Part shown: piece after piece, positions 1 through 8,893 of the stretch
How the letters are laid out: each line of letters opens with the position of its first letter
Numbering within the stretch: position 1 is the first letter of the stretch
Assembly (NCBI RefSeq): GCF_001984175.1
Contig: NZ_MTQP01000038.1
Location: 1 to 64,000 of the forward strand
Direction of reading: 5' to 3'
Length of the DNA: 64,000 nucleotides
From: Saccharothrix sp. ALI-22-I
Lineage (GTDB): Bacteria; Actinomycetota; Actinomycetes; Mycobacteriales; Pseudonocardiaceae
The notes under the pieces: model-generated
Databases searched by the model: none
The model's input: only the letters and a program-made list of their open reading frames with translations
What the model was told of the DNA's origin: nothing
Position numbers and translations under genes: made by a program

Positions 1-28
1 GTCTTCCCCGCGCGAGCGGGGGTGGTCT
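1..28. CRISPR. Single type I-E-like CRISPR repeat at window edge
   Basis: The first 28 bases have the form of an actinobacterial type I-E CRISPR repeat: a GTCTTC lead, the palindrome CCCCGCGCGAGCGGGG (6-bp stem, GCGA loop) and a GGTGGTC tail. Only one copy is visible and I see no second copy in the window, so an array can only lie to the left. What follows at about base 29 is AfsR-type coding sequence rather than a spacer, so this would be the terminal repeat. The call rests on similarity to I-E repeats known to me. Confidence 0.5.
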
Positions 29-1089
29 GTGAGCTGCACCAGCGCATGCTCGCCGGAGAGACACCGGGGCCGGACGACAAGACCTCGCCTGCGAGCGTTC
101 CTGCTCAGTTGCCCGTGGATGTGCGTGGATTCGTTGGCAGGGACGCCGAACTCGCGGAGCTCGACAACCTGTTGTCCACCGGGGAGGCCGCGGTGATCTC
201 GGCTGTGGCCGGAACCGCCGGCGTGGGCAAGACGGCGCTGGCCGTGCGGTGGGCGCACCGGGTGCGAGAACGGTTCCCCGACGGCCAGCTGTATGTCGAC
301 CTGCGCGGATATGGTCCCGACCAGCCGGTCTCGCCGGAAGACGCGCTGGCCGGGTTTCTGCGCGCGCTGGACTTGGAGGGCGCGGCGATTCCGCAGGACC
401 TCGCCGAACGCGCCGCGCGGTTTCGCACACTGGTCGCCCGAAGCCGGATGTTGATCCTGCTGGACAACGCCCGCACGGTGGAGCAACTGCGGCCCTTGTT
501 GCCCGGTGGCTCGTCGTGCTTCGTGGTGGTGACCAGCCGGGACGCGTTGGCCGGCCTCGTCGCTCGTGAGGGCGCCCACCGGCTCGACCTCGATCGGCTG
601 CCGAGCGAGGACGCCCACCGTCTGCTCCGCGAGCTGCTCGGCGACCGGGTGGACGCCGAGCCGGGAGCCGCCCGGGCGCTGGTGGAGCGGTGCGCCCGGC
701 TACCCCTGGCCTTGCGGATCACTGCCGAGCTGATCCGGTCACGGCCCACCCGCGGCCTCAGCGAGTTCGTCGACGAGCTTTCCGGCCAGCAGGGTGCGCT
801 CGATCTGCTGGATGCCGACGGTGATCCGCATACCGCCGTGCGCGCAGTGTTCTCCTGGTCGTATCGGCGGCTGGACGCTGTGGCTGCCAGGGTGTTCCGG
901 CTGCTCGGCCTGCACCCCGGGCACGACGCGGACGACCACGCGGCTGCGGCCCTGGCGGGGGTCAGCCTGCGAGAGACGCGCCGGGCGTTGGACATGCTGC
1001 GGCGGGCGCATCTCGTCGATCAGATTTCCGACGGCCGTTACCAGCCCCACGACCTGCTGCGGGCGTATACGGGCGCGGTGAACCGCTAG
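29..1089 (+). pseudogene. AfsR/SARP-type regulator remnant (NB-ARC core), truncated at both ends
   Basis: The reading frame encodes the STAND/NB-ARC core of an AfsR-like regulator: P-loop GTAGVGKT, a kinase-2 strand LILLDNA, the segment LPLALRI and a winged-helix part ending HDLLRAY. Homologues begin with a SARP DNA-binding and BTAD domain and continue after HDLLRAY into TPRs. Here the N-terminal half is absent, since the CRISPR-like repeat abuts the linker ELHQRMLAG, and the TPR region is cut off at about 1070-1089 where an IS630 remnant begins. The frame is open through the repeat and a GTG lies at 22, but I see no convincing ribosome site. A functional regulator is unlikely; the window edge prevents a final verdict on the 5' end. 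Confidence 0.75.
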
Positions 1090-1771
1090 GTGAACACGGT
1101 GAACCACAACGCGCCACGCGAGGCGACCGCGGACATGACGTTGACCCGCAGCCGTTTCCCGGTCACCCGCACGATCGGCGGCCTGCCCTCGGGCGCCCAC
1201 GAACGACCGGGCGGGGGCGGTGTCGGAGCGCAGTCCGCATTGGTCGACCCACGCGATCACCGCACCCTCGGACCTCGTCCGGGCCTCGATCGCCGGATAG
1301 TCCTCGTCCAGCCAGGCCCGCACCGCGGCGGGCTGCTGCTCGTAGGCCCGCCGCGCGGGGCGCTGCGGGGTGAACCCGTGCCGACGCAGCCACAACCCGA
1401 CGCCCTGCTCGGTCATGACGACCCCGACGAGCAGCCGGATCAGTTGGACCACGGCTGGCGGGTCCACAACGGGCCGCCGATCGGCAGTCCTCCGGGGTGT
1501 GGTCGGCTATCGCCGCGAACAGGGTGCCCCGATCCTCTCCGCTGATCAGTTCGGCAGGGCCGGGGCGTCCCGTGCGGGTCGCCAGGCCGTCGCGACCGTC
1601 CCGTCGGTAGGCGCGCCATCAGGTGCCCACCGAGCGTTCGGAGACCCCGAACACCTCCGCGGCCTGCCGGTAGCCCTCGACCCGACCGGCCTCCAACGCC
1701 GCCACCACCCGCAACCGCAGCACCTCGCGCTCCGCAGGCGACAACCGGTGCGCACCCCCGACCTCGATCAC
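1090..1771 (-). pseudogene. Decayed IS630-family transposase
   Basis: Read leftward from a GTG at 1771, the sequence gives a helix-turn-helix N-terminus (AEREVLRLRVVAALEAG, then QAAEVFGVSERSVGT), then a TGA at 1619-1621 where homologues have Trp-Trp, then RAYRRDGRDGLATRTGRPGP. Frameshifts near 1480-1500 move the frame to GVVMTEQGVGLWLRRHGF and AVIAWVDQCGLRSD, the first catalytic-Asp region of the DDE domain. Another shift near 1180 leads to VTGKRLRVNVMSAVASRGAL, where the copy ends against the AfsR remnant. One nonsense change, several frameshifts and loss of the C-terminal catalytic residues make it inactive. It truncated the upstream regulator. Confidence 0.85.
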
Positions 1772-2008
1772 GAGTGATCAACCTATAGGAAGACGATCAC
1801 TTTCGACTCAATAACAAAGTCCTAGTAGTGCTTCAGTACCATCTGTGCGGGACTCCTGTCGACCCGGACCAGGATCGAAGTGGCTGGTGCCCAACGTCCG
1901 GGGGGCAAGTCCCAGGGGCCGCATTTCTGCGTATTGTGGTTACGGCATTCGGGTCTGATGCGCACTTCATTGGGTGTCGGACGGTCGTGGTGAAGGCAGG
2001 ATCGCCCC

Positions 2009-5000
2009 GTGGCCCAGGAACCACCTTTCGCTCCGGAGAGCGGGAAGTCCGTCGACGGCTCGGTCGATCCGAGTGGCGCCGCCCTCGGCCGGAACCGTGC
2101 CGATGCCGCTGACGGGCAGCGCGACGTCGGGCAGTATGGGGTGGCCTCCGGCTCGGGAACGATCGTGCAGGCCGGTCGGGATGCCTGGGTGCATGTGGGT
2201 GATGTGAATCTGCAGACCGGTGTGCCAGTGCGGACCCGGTACCGGTTCCAGGTGAAGCAGGTGGCTCCGCCGGAATTGATCGGACGGGAAGCGGAGTTGG
2301 CTGAGCTGACGACGTTCTGTACGGATCCGTCGACGGCCGGTTCCTACCTGTGGTTGCGTGCGGGGCCGTGGGCGGGCAAGTCAGCGTTGATGTCGTGGTT
2401 CGTGCTCCATCCGCCACCAGGGGTGCAGGTGGTGTCGTTCTTCGTCACCGCGAGCCTGGCAGACCAGTCCGATCGAACCGCGTTCATCGACAACGTCTTG
2501 GAGCAGCTGCTCGCCATGCTCGGCGAGGACTTGCCGCCGCTGTTGACCGCCGCGACGAGGGAGTCCCACCTACTCGGCCTGTTGGCACAGGCCGCCACCC
2601 TGTGCCAGGAACGCGGCGAGCATTTTGTGTTGGCGGTGGACGGGCTGGACGAGGACCGCGGTGTCGATGGATCACCCGATGCCCACAGCATCGCCGCACT
2701 GCTACCGCGAACCGGGGTTCGGGTCATCGTGGCCGGTCGCCCGGATCCGGATCTTCCCGACGACGTGCCACCTGATCACCCTCTGTACCGATCGTCGATC
2801 GTCAGACACCTGTCCACGTCCCCAAAGGCCAGAGCCGTGCGCGATGTCATGATCAGGGAACTGAAACACCTCATACGCGGTACCTCGACCCAGCAAGACC
2901 TGCTCGGGTTCATGACCGCCGCCGCCGGTGGTCTGGCCGTGCGTGATCTCGCAGAGTTGGCCGCCACGTCGGACTGGCATGTGGAGGACGAACTTCGTAC
3001 TACCGCCGGACGTAGTTTTTCACGTCGACCGGGTACACCCCCGGTGTATGTCCTGGCCCATGACCAGCTCTACTCCGTCGCCTCCGAGATGCTCGGCCCG
3101 CGACTGGACCACTACCGTGAACGCCTCCACATCTGGGCCGACAGCTACCGTGTGCGCCAGTGGCCGTCGGACACCCCGCGTTACCTCGTCCACGGTTATG
3201 CCGCGACCCTCACCGCGATCGGTGACGTGCCCCGCGCCCTCGAATACGTCACCGATCCTCGCCGGCACGACCTCGTCTCGGCTTCGACCGGTCACGACCA
3301 CATCGTGCTGGACGAGATCAAGGCCGTCCAGAGAGTACTGCTGCGTCAGCAGGAGCCGGATCTGGTGGCCTTGGCCAGACTCGCGGTTCACCGCACGAGC
3401 CTGTACTCGCGCAACGATTGGATCCCTGCTCACCTTCCGTCCGTATGGGCGATGGTTGGCCGGCTCGACCATGCAGAAGCGCTCCTGAACGTGATCGGTG
3501 ACCTCGTTGTACGCAGCCGGGCGTTGACGGCCGCAGCTGTGGAATTCCACCGGGCGGGCGAGCAGCAACGAGCGGCCCGCCTTCTGGACGAGGCCGAGGA
3601 CCTGGCCAAATCCTTCAACCAGTGGTGGGGTTCGTGGCCGTACGCCGAACTCGCGGAAGCCGCGATGCGGATCAAAGACTACGAACGAACCAGACGGGCC
3701 GTAGATGCCATCAAGCATCCGGAGGAACGTGCCGAGGCATGCGCGTCGCTCGCGCACGTGGCGCTCGACGACCTGGAACACGACGATGCCTCGAATTGGT
3801 ACACCGAAGCAGAGGAGACGCTGAAACAGGTAGGCGGTCGTGCGGATGTGACCGCAATCGCCAAGGTGGCGGCCGCCGCGGCCAGTCTGGGGCACTCGTC
3901 GAGAGCGACGGACCTCGCCGACGGCATCCTCACCGAGGACTCGCCGGTCGCACCGGATATAGCAGATATCGCGGATCGGTTTCTTGACCTCCCGTCCGTC
4001 GACCGAACCGTGTCCGACCACGACAAGGCCAAGGCCGCCAATGCGCTCGCAGGTGCCGGACTCAGCGACGTAGCGCGCGCTGTCACTGCCACGATCAGCG
4101 ATGTCGACGGCCAGGAGTACAGCCTGCTCGACGTCACCCGAGCCCTCGCCACCCTGGACCTCGACAAGGCAGAGGAATTGGCGCGGACCGCAAGCGATGT
4201 CAAGTACCTGTCAGCGCGGCTCGCGGCCGTCGCCGTCGCCGCGGGCAGAAACGGCGATCCGTCACGAGCCTCACGGTTGGTCGACGAGGTCGACGAGACG
4301 CTGGAAGAACTCCCTCAGGGCCAATGGCGAAGGTTCACCATCATGGCGATCGCCGTCGCCAAGGCAGATGCCGGCGCCATCGAAGAAGCCGAATCGATGG
4401 TGCGATCCCACATGTTGCCGTCCGAAGACATCACCGGGGCTCTCTCCGTCGCGGTCGCACTCGTTCGCCGCCACGAGATCGAGCGGGCGTCACATCTTGT
4501 CACGTTGACCGAGGATGCGGCACGACCGGCATCGACGAGCATCGACGAGAGGCGTTTGCTGCGATGGGTGCAAGTCATGGCCGACTTCGCGGAGTTCGAT
4601 CGCGCCGAACGGTTGGTCCGGTCGTTCTCCACCGAGGAGGTGCGGTCGGCGGGATCGTCTATCATCACCGAAGGGCTTGCCGTCAACGGGGCCATCGACC
4701 GCGCCGAACAGACTCTTCACACGATCGCAGATCCTCGTCTGCAACGGCGCCCACGACTGGAACTAATCCGTATTCTGCTGGCGCAGGCACAAGACAACCG
4801 AGCGACCCAACTCGCCAGAACGGCCGAGACCTCAAACGACCGTGCCGCCGCACTCACCTTCATCGCCACGACGGCCAGAAAGGCAGACCTGCTCGATGAG
4901 GTAGTCGGCGTCGCCGACAATATCGCTGAACTCGAAGCACGCATCAAGATCCTGCTGTCCGCACTCCGAGCCGCAGCGGATCTGGGTGACCGCCCTCGGG

Positions 5001-5377
5001 TCACGGCTCTATGGCACCACATCCGGACAGTCGTCGGGCACACCGGGCGGCGACCGGTCAGAATCGACGGTTCCCGTCGGCTCTTCATGCCCTTGCCCGA
5101 TCCGCTGCGCACCCTGACCGAAATCGCGGAGTCGGTGGATCGGGAGCCTCGGTTCCCTAATTACGACAACACGCCGGCAGGTCCCGTAGCCGGGCCCGGA
5201 GCGCTATGGCTGCAAGAGAATAGCCTCCCGGAACACAAGAAGTTGGCACACAACCTTGCGACCCACGACTGGTTCGACCTGGTCGACGAATTGGTCGAGG
5301 TCGAACCGGACGCTTTTCGGGCGATCCTTCTGGAGCTGGACCGACTCGGCGGCAGGGATGCGCTGCACCCATCTTGA
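2009..5377 (+). CDS. STAND-family P-loop NTPase with TPR-like repeats and N-terminal amyloid-like motif
   Basis: This 1,122-residue protein begins at a GTG with a weak upstream AAGG. Residues 1-85 are low-complexity and hold GSGTIVQAGRDAWVHVGDVN (48-67), a motif style seen before actinobacterial NACHT/STAND NTPases and resembling RHIM-like signalling motifs. An NTPase core follows: IGREAEL linker (91-97), Walker A AGPWAGKS (118-125), Walker B FVLAVDGLDED (about 206-216) and a sensor strand VIVAGRPDP (about 239-247). From about residue 400 to the end the sequence is Ala/Leu/Arg-rich helical hairpins of TPR type (for example HRAGEQQRAARLLDEAEDLA), a likely ligand sensor. No enzymatic effector domain or transmembrane segment is evident. 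The family acts as signalling switches, many in antiphage or programmed-death systems. The neighbourhood is IS remnants and a CRISPR-like repeat; the role is inferred. Confidence 0.75.
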   Translation: MAQEPPFAPESGKSVDGSVDPSGAALGRNRADAADGQRDVGQYGVASGSGTIVQAGRDAWVHVGDVNLQTGVPVRTRYRFQVKQVAPPELIGREAELAELTTFCTDPSTAGSYLWLRAGPWAGKSALMSWFVLHPPPGVQVVSFFVTASLADQSDRTAFIDNVLEQLLAMLGEDLPPLLTAATRESHLLGLLAQAATLCQERGEHFVLAVDGLDEDRGVDGSPDAHSIAALLPRTGVRVIVAGRPDPDLPDDVPPDHPLYRSSIVRHLSTSPKARAVRDVMIRELKHLIRGTSTQQDLLGFMTAAAGGLAVRDLAELAATSDWHVEDELRTTAGRSFSRRPGTPPVYVLAHDQLYSVASEMLGPRLDHYRERLHIWADSYRVRQWPSDTPRYLVHGYAATLTAIGDVPRALEYVTDPRRHDLVSASTGHDHIVLDEIKAVQRVLLRQQEPDLVALARLAVHRTSLYSRNDWIPAHLPSVWAMVGRLDHAEALLNVIGDLVVRSRALTAAAVEFHRAGEQQRAARLLDEAEDLAKSFNQWWGSWPYAELAEAAMRIKDYERTRRAVDAIKHPEERAEACASLAHVALDDLEHDDASNWYTEAEETLKQVGGRADVTAIAKVAAAAASLGHSSRATDLADGILTEDSPVAPDIADIADRFLDLPSVDRTVSDHDKAKAANALAGAGLSDVARAVTATISDVDGQEYSLLDVTRALATLDLDKAEELARTASDVKYLSARLAAVAVAAGRNGDPSRASRLVDEVDETLEELPQGQWRRFTIMAIAVAKADAGAIEEAESMVRSHMLPSEDITGALSVAVALVRRHEIERASHLVTLTEDAARPASTSIDERRLLRWVQVMADFAEFDRAERLVRSFSTEEVRSAGSSIITEGLAVNGAIDRAEQTLHTIADPRLQRRPRLELIRILLAQAQDNRATQLARTAETSNDRAAALTFIATTARKADLLDEVVGVADNIAELEARIKILLSALRAAADLGDRPRVTALWHHIRTVVGHTGRRPVRIDGSRRLFMPLPDPLRTLTEIAESVDREPRFPNYDNTPAGPVAGPGALWLQENSLPEHKKLAHNLATHDWFDLVDELVEVEPDAFRAILLELDRLGGRDALHPS

Positions 5378-5549
5378 CCGGCGTAGCCCAAAGCGTGACC
5401 GCATGGGACTTCCATAAAGATTCGGACAGTGCTATCTCCGTGACCTGCTGGGGATGTAAAGCGCTCGCACGAACCGTCGCGACACGAACACCCGGACATG
5501 CTCTCAACACGCTGAAGCCCTCGTTCTACCAGCGACGATGACTTTTCGA

Positions 5550-5692
5550 GCGGCACAGGACCGGGCGAGCGTGCCAACGCCCAACTCAAGACCTGGCGCG
5601 TCCTGCGCAAGCTACGGTGCTGCCCGTACCGCGCCGGCCGCCTGGCCAAGGCCATCCACGTCCTTCAGAACTACGAGATCGCCGCAGGATGA
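5550..5692 (+). pseudogene. C-terminal remnant of IS5-type transposase
   Basis: A frame ending in TGA at 5690-5692 reads GERANAQLKTWRVLRKLRCC followed by RAGRLAKAIHVLQNYEI, the typical C-terminus of actinobacterial IS5/DDE_Tnp_4 transposases. Everything upstream of about residue 47 from the end is missing, so only the tail survives. It runs straight into the IS630 remnant that follows. The 170 bases before it (5378-5549), after the NTPase stop, hold no gene I can support. Confidence 0.7.
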
Positions 5693-6287
5693 AAAACGCT
5701 CACTGCTGCGCGAAGGGCCACGCACAAAAAAGCGCCCGGCGCCGAGGGGCCTTGATCTGTTTCCAGGACGAGAGCGGGTTCTCCCTACTTCCCGTGGTGA
5801 GGGCCACCTGGGCGCCGAGAGGCCGGACCCCGGTGCTGCGGCACCGGTTCTCCTGGAAGCGCATGTCGATGTCCGGCGCGCTCGCCTACCGGCCCGACCG
5901 GAGCGAGGCGGTGTTCGTGTTCCAGATCAAGCACGGCAGCTACGACACCGCGTCGCCGATCGGGTTCCCCACCGACCTGCACGACCACCTCGACGGACAG
6001 CCCGTGACACTGATCTGAGACGGGCTTCCCTCCCACCGCCCCAAGGCCATGAAGACCTGGCTGGCCACCAACGGCACTGGCTCGTGGTCGAACAACTGCC
6101 CGGCTACGCCCACGACCTCAACCCGATGGAACTGGTGTGGGGCAACGTCAAAGCCACCGAGCTGGCCAATCTTTGCCCCGACACCATCGATGAAGCCCAC
6201 ACCGCCGCACAGGCCAGCCTGGAACGCGTCGGCAGCAGCTACCAGCTGTGCTTCAACTTCCTCGACCACACCGGCCTCCGATTATGA
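5693..6287 (+). pseudogene. IS630-family transposase remnant (DDE domain)
   Basis: The frame from about 5700 gives RRGALICFQDESGFSLLP, then VVRATWAPRGRTPVLRHRFS and GALAYRPDRSEAVFVFQIK, the catalytic core of IS630 transposases with the first Asp in FQDESG. A TGA at 6016-6018 interrupts the IWDGLPSHR motif (Trp to stop), and a frameshift near 6065-6075 is needed to read on to HWLVVEQLPGYAHDLNPMEL and WGNVKATELANL, which include the last acidic catalytic region, and the normal C-terminus at 6287. The N-terminal helix-turn-helix half is absent. It differs from the IS630 copy at 1090-1771, so the two are separate insertions. Confidence 0.85.
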
Positions 6288-6315
6288 CAGTCCTCACTCA
6301 AATACCGAAAGATCT

Positions 6316-6822
6316 TTAAGCCAGATACTCACGCGCGGAGCGGATGAACTCGGACCGCGAGATGATGCCGTCGCTGTCGGTGTCCAGCGCGGAGAAGGCG
6401 TCCATCGCGTCGGGGGCCTGGATCCGCAAGACGTCCCGCAGGTAGCGGGAGAACTCGCCCTTGGTGATCTCGTCGTCGCCGTCGGCGTCGATGAAATCGA
6501 AGATCGCGTGGGCGCCGCCCTCGACCGCGTTGAGGCGGCTGGTGTCTATCGTGGCAAGGCGGGTCGCCGTGGTGAACTGCTCCTTGGTCAGGCTATCCCC
6601 GGAGACGCCCGAGTGCCGCAGCAGCTCCAGCCAGTACATCTGGTAGTACGCGCGGAGCGCCCTGGCACGCCGGTCGTCCTCGCTGACGTTGTAGGCCTGC
6701 AGGTAGCGGCTGATGAGGGCCTCATAGTCGGCCCACTCGAGCTGGCCGTTCCCGTTAAGGTTTAGCGCGTCGAACGCCATCGCGATCTTAGTCGAGACGA
6801 GGTCCTGCGTGGTGCTGTCCAT
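6316..6822 (-). CDS. Calerythrin-like EF-hand calcium-binding protein
   Basis: This 168-residue acidic protein carries three canonical 12-residue EF-hand loops: NLNGNGQLEWAD (21-32), DADGDDEITKGE (112-123) and DTDSDGIISRSE (147-158). A degenerate fourth site lies around GVSGDSLTKEQF (72-83). Four sites with the second non-canonical, and Asp at position 12 of loop 1, match calerythrin, the sarcoplasmic-type calcium-binding protein of Saccharopolyspora erythraea. The start MDSTTQ at 6822 is preferred over the longer frame because AGGGAG lies 7 bases upstream. No signal peptide is visible, so a cytoplasmic calcium buffer or sensor is likely. It stands alone between transposase remnants. Confidence 0.88.
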   Translation of the reverse strand: MDSTTQDLVSTKIAMAFDALNLNGNGQLEWADYEALISRYLQAYNVSEDDRRARALRAYYQMYWLELLRHSGVSGDSLTKEQFTTATRLATIDTSRLNAVEGGAHAIFDFIDADGDDEITKGEFSRYLRDVLRIQAPDAMDAFSALDTDSDGIISRSEFIRSAREYLA

Positions 6823-6829
6823 TCGTGAT

Positions 6830-6835
6830 CTCCCT
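6830..6835 (-). promoter_or_regulatory. Ribosome binding site AGGGAG of the EF-hand gene
   Basis: AGGGAG on the minus strand lies 7 bases before the ATG at 6822. It decides the start against the ATG at 6891 (23 residues longer), which has no comparable site. Confidence 0.65.
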
Positions 6836-7034
6836 GAGGTCGGTTGGGCACTGCCCAGACACAGACTCAAGGCACGCAGGAACAGCTGCAAGCGCAGTCA
6901 TTCATCGGTGTTAGATGCTTCACCTGGGCGTGTGACCACCGCTCAAGCAATCGGGTTGGCGGAATCGGGTGATGTCGAGGGCACTCGCCGTGTGCTGGGC
7001 AGGACACGGCCGGGTAGACGGCGAGAATTGAGGT

Positions 7035-7212
7035 TCACCCCGAACGGTGGACAGGGAGCTTACCAGGTTCAGGCAGCCGCTCGGAGTGACTTCTCGTAGT
7101 CGCGGGACTAAGCATCCCGAGCACGGAGTGCCGCTGCACACTGTTGTAGAACATGACCCGATTGTCAATCCCGGCAACGAGTTCCGCTCTCGTGGCATAG
7201 GGCAGCGCACTT
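7035..7212 (-). pseudogene. C-terminal remnant of IS3-family transposase
   Basis: The minus strand reads LPYATRAELVAGIDNRVMFY then NSVQRHSVLGMLSP, the characteristic end of the IS3 OrfB integrase core (compare the ATRAEA...YN...RLHSxLGYxSP pattern). A TGA at 7035-7037 closes the frame. The catalytic DDE portion is absent; the fragment ends near 7212, just before the left terminal repeat of the IS701-like element. Bases 6836-7034 show no coding feature I can support. Confidence 0.65.
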
Positions 7213-7255
7213 TGGTGATCTTGGCTGGTGAGGGACTTGGGGCCCGCTGATCACG

Positions 7256-7267
7256 AGGGCAGCCGCC
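7256..7267 (+). repeat. Left terminal inverted repeat of the IS701-like element
   Basis: AGGGCAGCCGCC, paired with the inverted copy at 8659-8670; 10 of 12 positions agree. Confidence 0.6.
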
Positions 7268-7283
7268 TCGCGATGATCATGTT

Positions 7284-8647
7284 GTGACGCAAGAAAACCG
7301 CGAGGCGGCTGCGACTGCCATCACAGAGGGTGCCCTGGCGGTGTCGAATCTGGCCGGGTTACACGGGCGGTTGAAGCCGTGTTTCCGCAGGGTGGAGCCG
7401 TTCCGGCAGGCGGAGAAGTATGTCGCGGCACTGGTCAGCGACCTGCCGCGGAAGAACGGCTGGACCATCGCCGAGCACGCCGGGAACACCACTCCCGATC
7501 GCACCCAGCGGTTGGTCAACCACGCGGTCTGGGACCACGACACCGCGATGGGAGTGATCCGCGGATTCGTGGCCGAGCACCTGGCCGGTCAGCCGCTGGT
7601 GGTGGCGGCGCTGGACGAGTCCGGGCAGGAGAAAACCGGCGCCGCCACCGCCGGGGTCAAGCGGCAGTACATGGGCTGCGCGGGCCGGATCGCCAACGGG
7701 GTCGACACGTCTACTGCTCCTATGCCACTCCGGGCGGGCACGCGCTGGTCGGCGCCCGGATCTACGTTCCCGCCGACCAACTCGACGACCCAGGCCGCCG
7801 CGCCGCGCTCGGCATCGGCGACGGGATCGGGTTCCGGACCAAGCCACAGCCAGCCATCGACATCCTGGGCGACATGGTCACCGGCCGGTCGATGCCGTCC
7901 TGGTGCGCCGGTGACGAGGTCTACGGCCGCTCCGGCGAACTGCGCACCTTCTGCGAGGACAACGGGATCGGGTACGTACTGCGGGTGGGGTGCGCCTTCC
8001 GCGCCGAGTTGGCGGCGGGTGTCAGGCCGCGTGCCGACGCCGCGGTGACACGGTTTCTGACCGCTGCCCGCTCGTGGCAGATCCGCGCAGTTGCCGGGTC
8101 CAAGGGCGAACGCCGCTACGCCTGGGCGTGGGTCGCGACTACCGACCACCGACACTTCCTGTTGATCCGCAAGCACCTGGGCACCGGTGAGCTGGCCTAT
8201 CACTACTACTACGTCCCGCCCAGGCGGCCGGTCACGCTGATGACCTTGGTGCGGGTGGCGTGCCTGCGCTGGCCGGTGGAGGAGGATTTCGGGTTCGGCA
8301 AGGACCACTTCGGGCTGGACCATTCCCAGGTCCGGCTCTACACCGCACTGTTGCGGCACATCGTGCTCACCATGGCAGCCCCCGCCGTCTGCGCCGTCAC
8401 CGCCGGCCAAGCCAAAACCCGGGCACCACAACCAATCCTGCCCACCCGGCCCGATCAGGAACCACCGGTCGACACCGGCCTGATCGCACCGACCGTCGCC
8501 GAGATCAAACGGCTGTTCAACCTCGTCACCCGCAAACACCACCCCCAGGACCACCACCTGAAATGGGTCATGTGGAGACGACGCCACCAGGCACGCGCCA
8601 GGTGGTACCACTACCGAACCCGACTCCGCCGCAACCAACCAGCGTGA
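7284..8647 (+). pseudogene. IS701-family transposase with internal frameshift
   Basis: Starting at GTG 7284, the first frame gives MTQENREAAATAITEGALAV, RKNGWTIAEHAG and VVAALDESGQEKTG, the first catalytic-Asp region of IS701 (DDE_5) transposases. Near 7700-7712 the frame must slip by one base so that IANGV continues into VYCSYATPGGHALVGARIYV. The second frame then runs intact through MPSWCAGDEVYGRSGELR (second Asp), LRWPVEEDFGFGKDHFGLD (final acidic motif) and an Arg-rich C-terminus at 8647. A one-base deletion in GGGGTCGACACGTCT explains the slip. All catalytic parts are otherwise present, so decay is recent. Programmed frameshifting is not excluded, but no slippery heptamer is visible. Confidence 0.85.
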
Positions 8648-8658
8648 TCAACTACAAG

Positions 8659-8670
8659 TGCGACTGCCCT
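8659..8670 (-). repeat. Right terminal inverted repeat of the IS701-like element
   Basis: On the minus strand AGGGCAGTCGCA, the partner of 7256-7267. Confidence 0.6.
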
Positions 8671-8893
8671 AGTAGAAGGCAAACCGCAGTCCAAGATGGA
8701 CGAACGGATCCTCCGACCGTTTGCGGCGCACAGCCGGCCCTTTGGCCCGCAGCCACGCACCGAGCAGATCCGGATCCTCCGGTCGTGAAACCATCACCAT
8801 GACCACCTTCACATCGACGGACCGGGTATCAACAGGACGATCCACGGCAGAGGCTGTGACGGCGGTCGGGGTGTTCCCACCCGAAAGGACCAT
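8669..8893 (-). pseudogene. Small hypothetical ORF cut off at the IS701-like element
   Basis: This 74-codon ORF is not recognised. It contains VDVKVVMVMVSRPEDPDLLG and GLRFAFY and shows a plausible GC3 bias. Its stop TAG is formed across the right end of the IS701-like element, so the natural C-terminus is probably lost. Its ATG overlaps the stop of an upstream minus-strand frame (TGATG at 8892-8896) that ends FLDVPEHVPAVVAARRDPC...ADNDI, which suggests an originally coupled pair. It could also be chance coding in GC-rich DNA. Confidence 0.3.

Larger units (their letters stand above)
7256..8670 (+). mobile_element. IS701-like insertion sequence, 1.4 kb
   Basis: The element is bounded by imperfect inverted repeats: AGGGCAGCCGCC reading inward from 7256 and AGGGCAGTCGCA reading inward from 8670 (10 of 12 match). 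Between them lies one transposase gene with only 28 and 11 bases to the repeats, the compact layout of an insertion sequence. I see no matching direct repeat in the flanks (CACG on the left, AGTA on the right), so the element may have recombined since insertion. The transposase carries a frameshift. Confidence 0.7.

Noticed and set aside
1..1089. A complete AfsR/SARP cluster regulator
   Set aside because: The DNA-binding and TPR parts are missing and the ends coincide with a CRISPR-like repeat and an IS630 remnant.
7284..8647. Programmed ribosomal frameshift in the IS701-like transposase
   Set aside because: The slip site has no slippery heptamer that I can see and is explained by a one-base deletion; neighbouring elements are also decayed.
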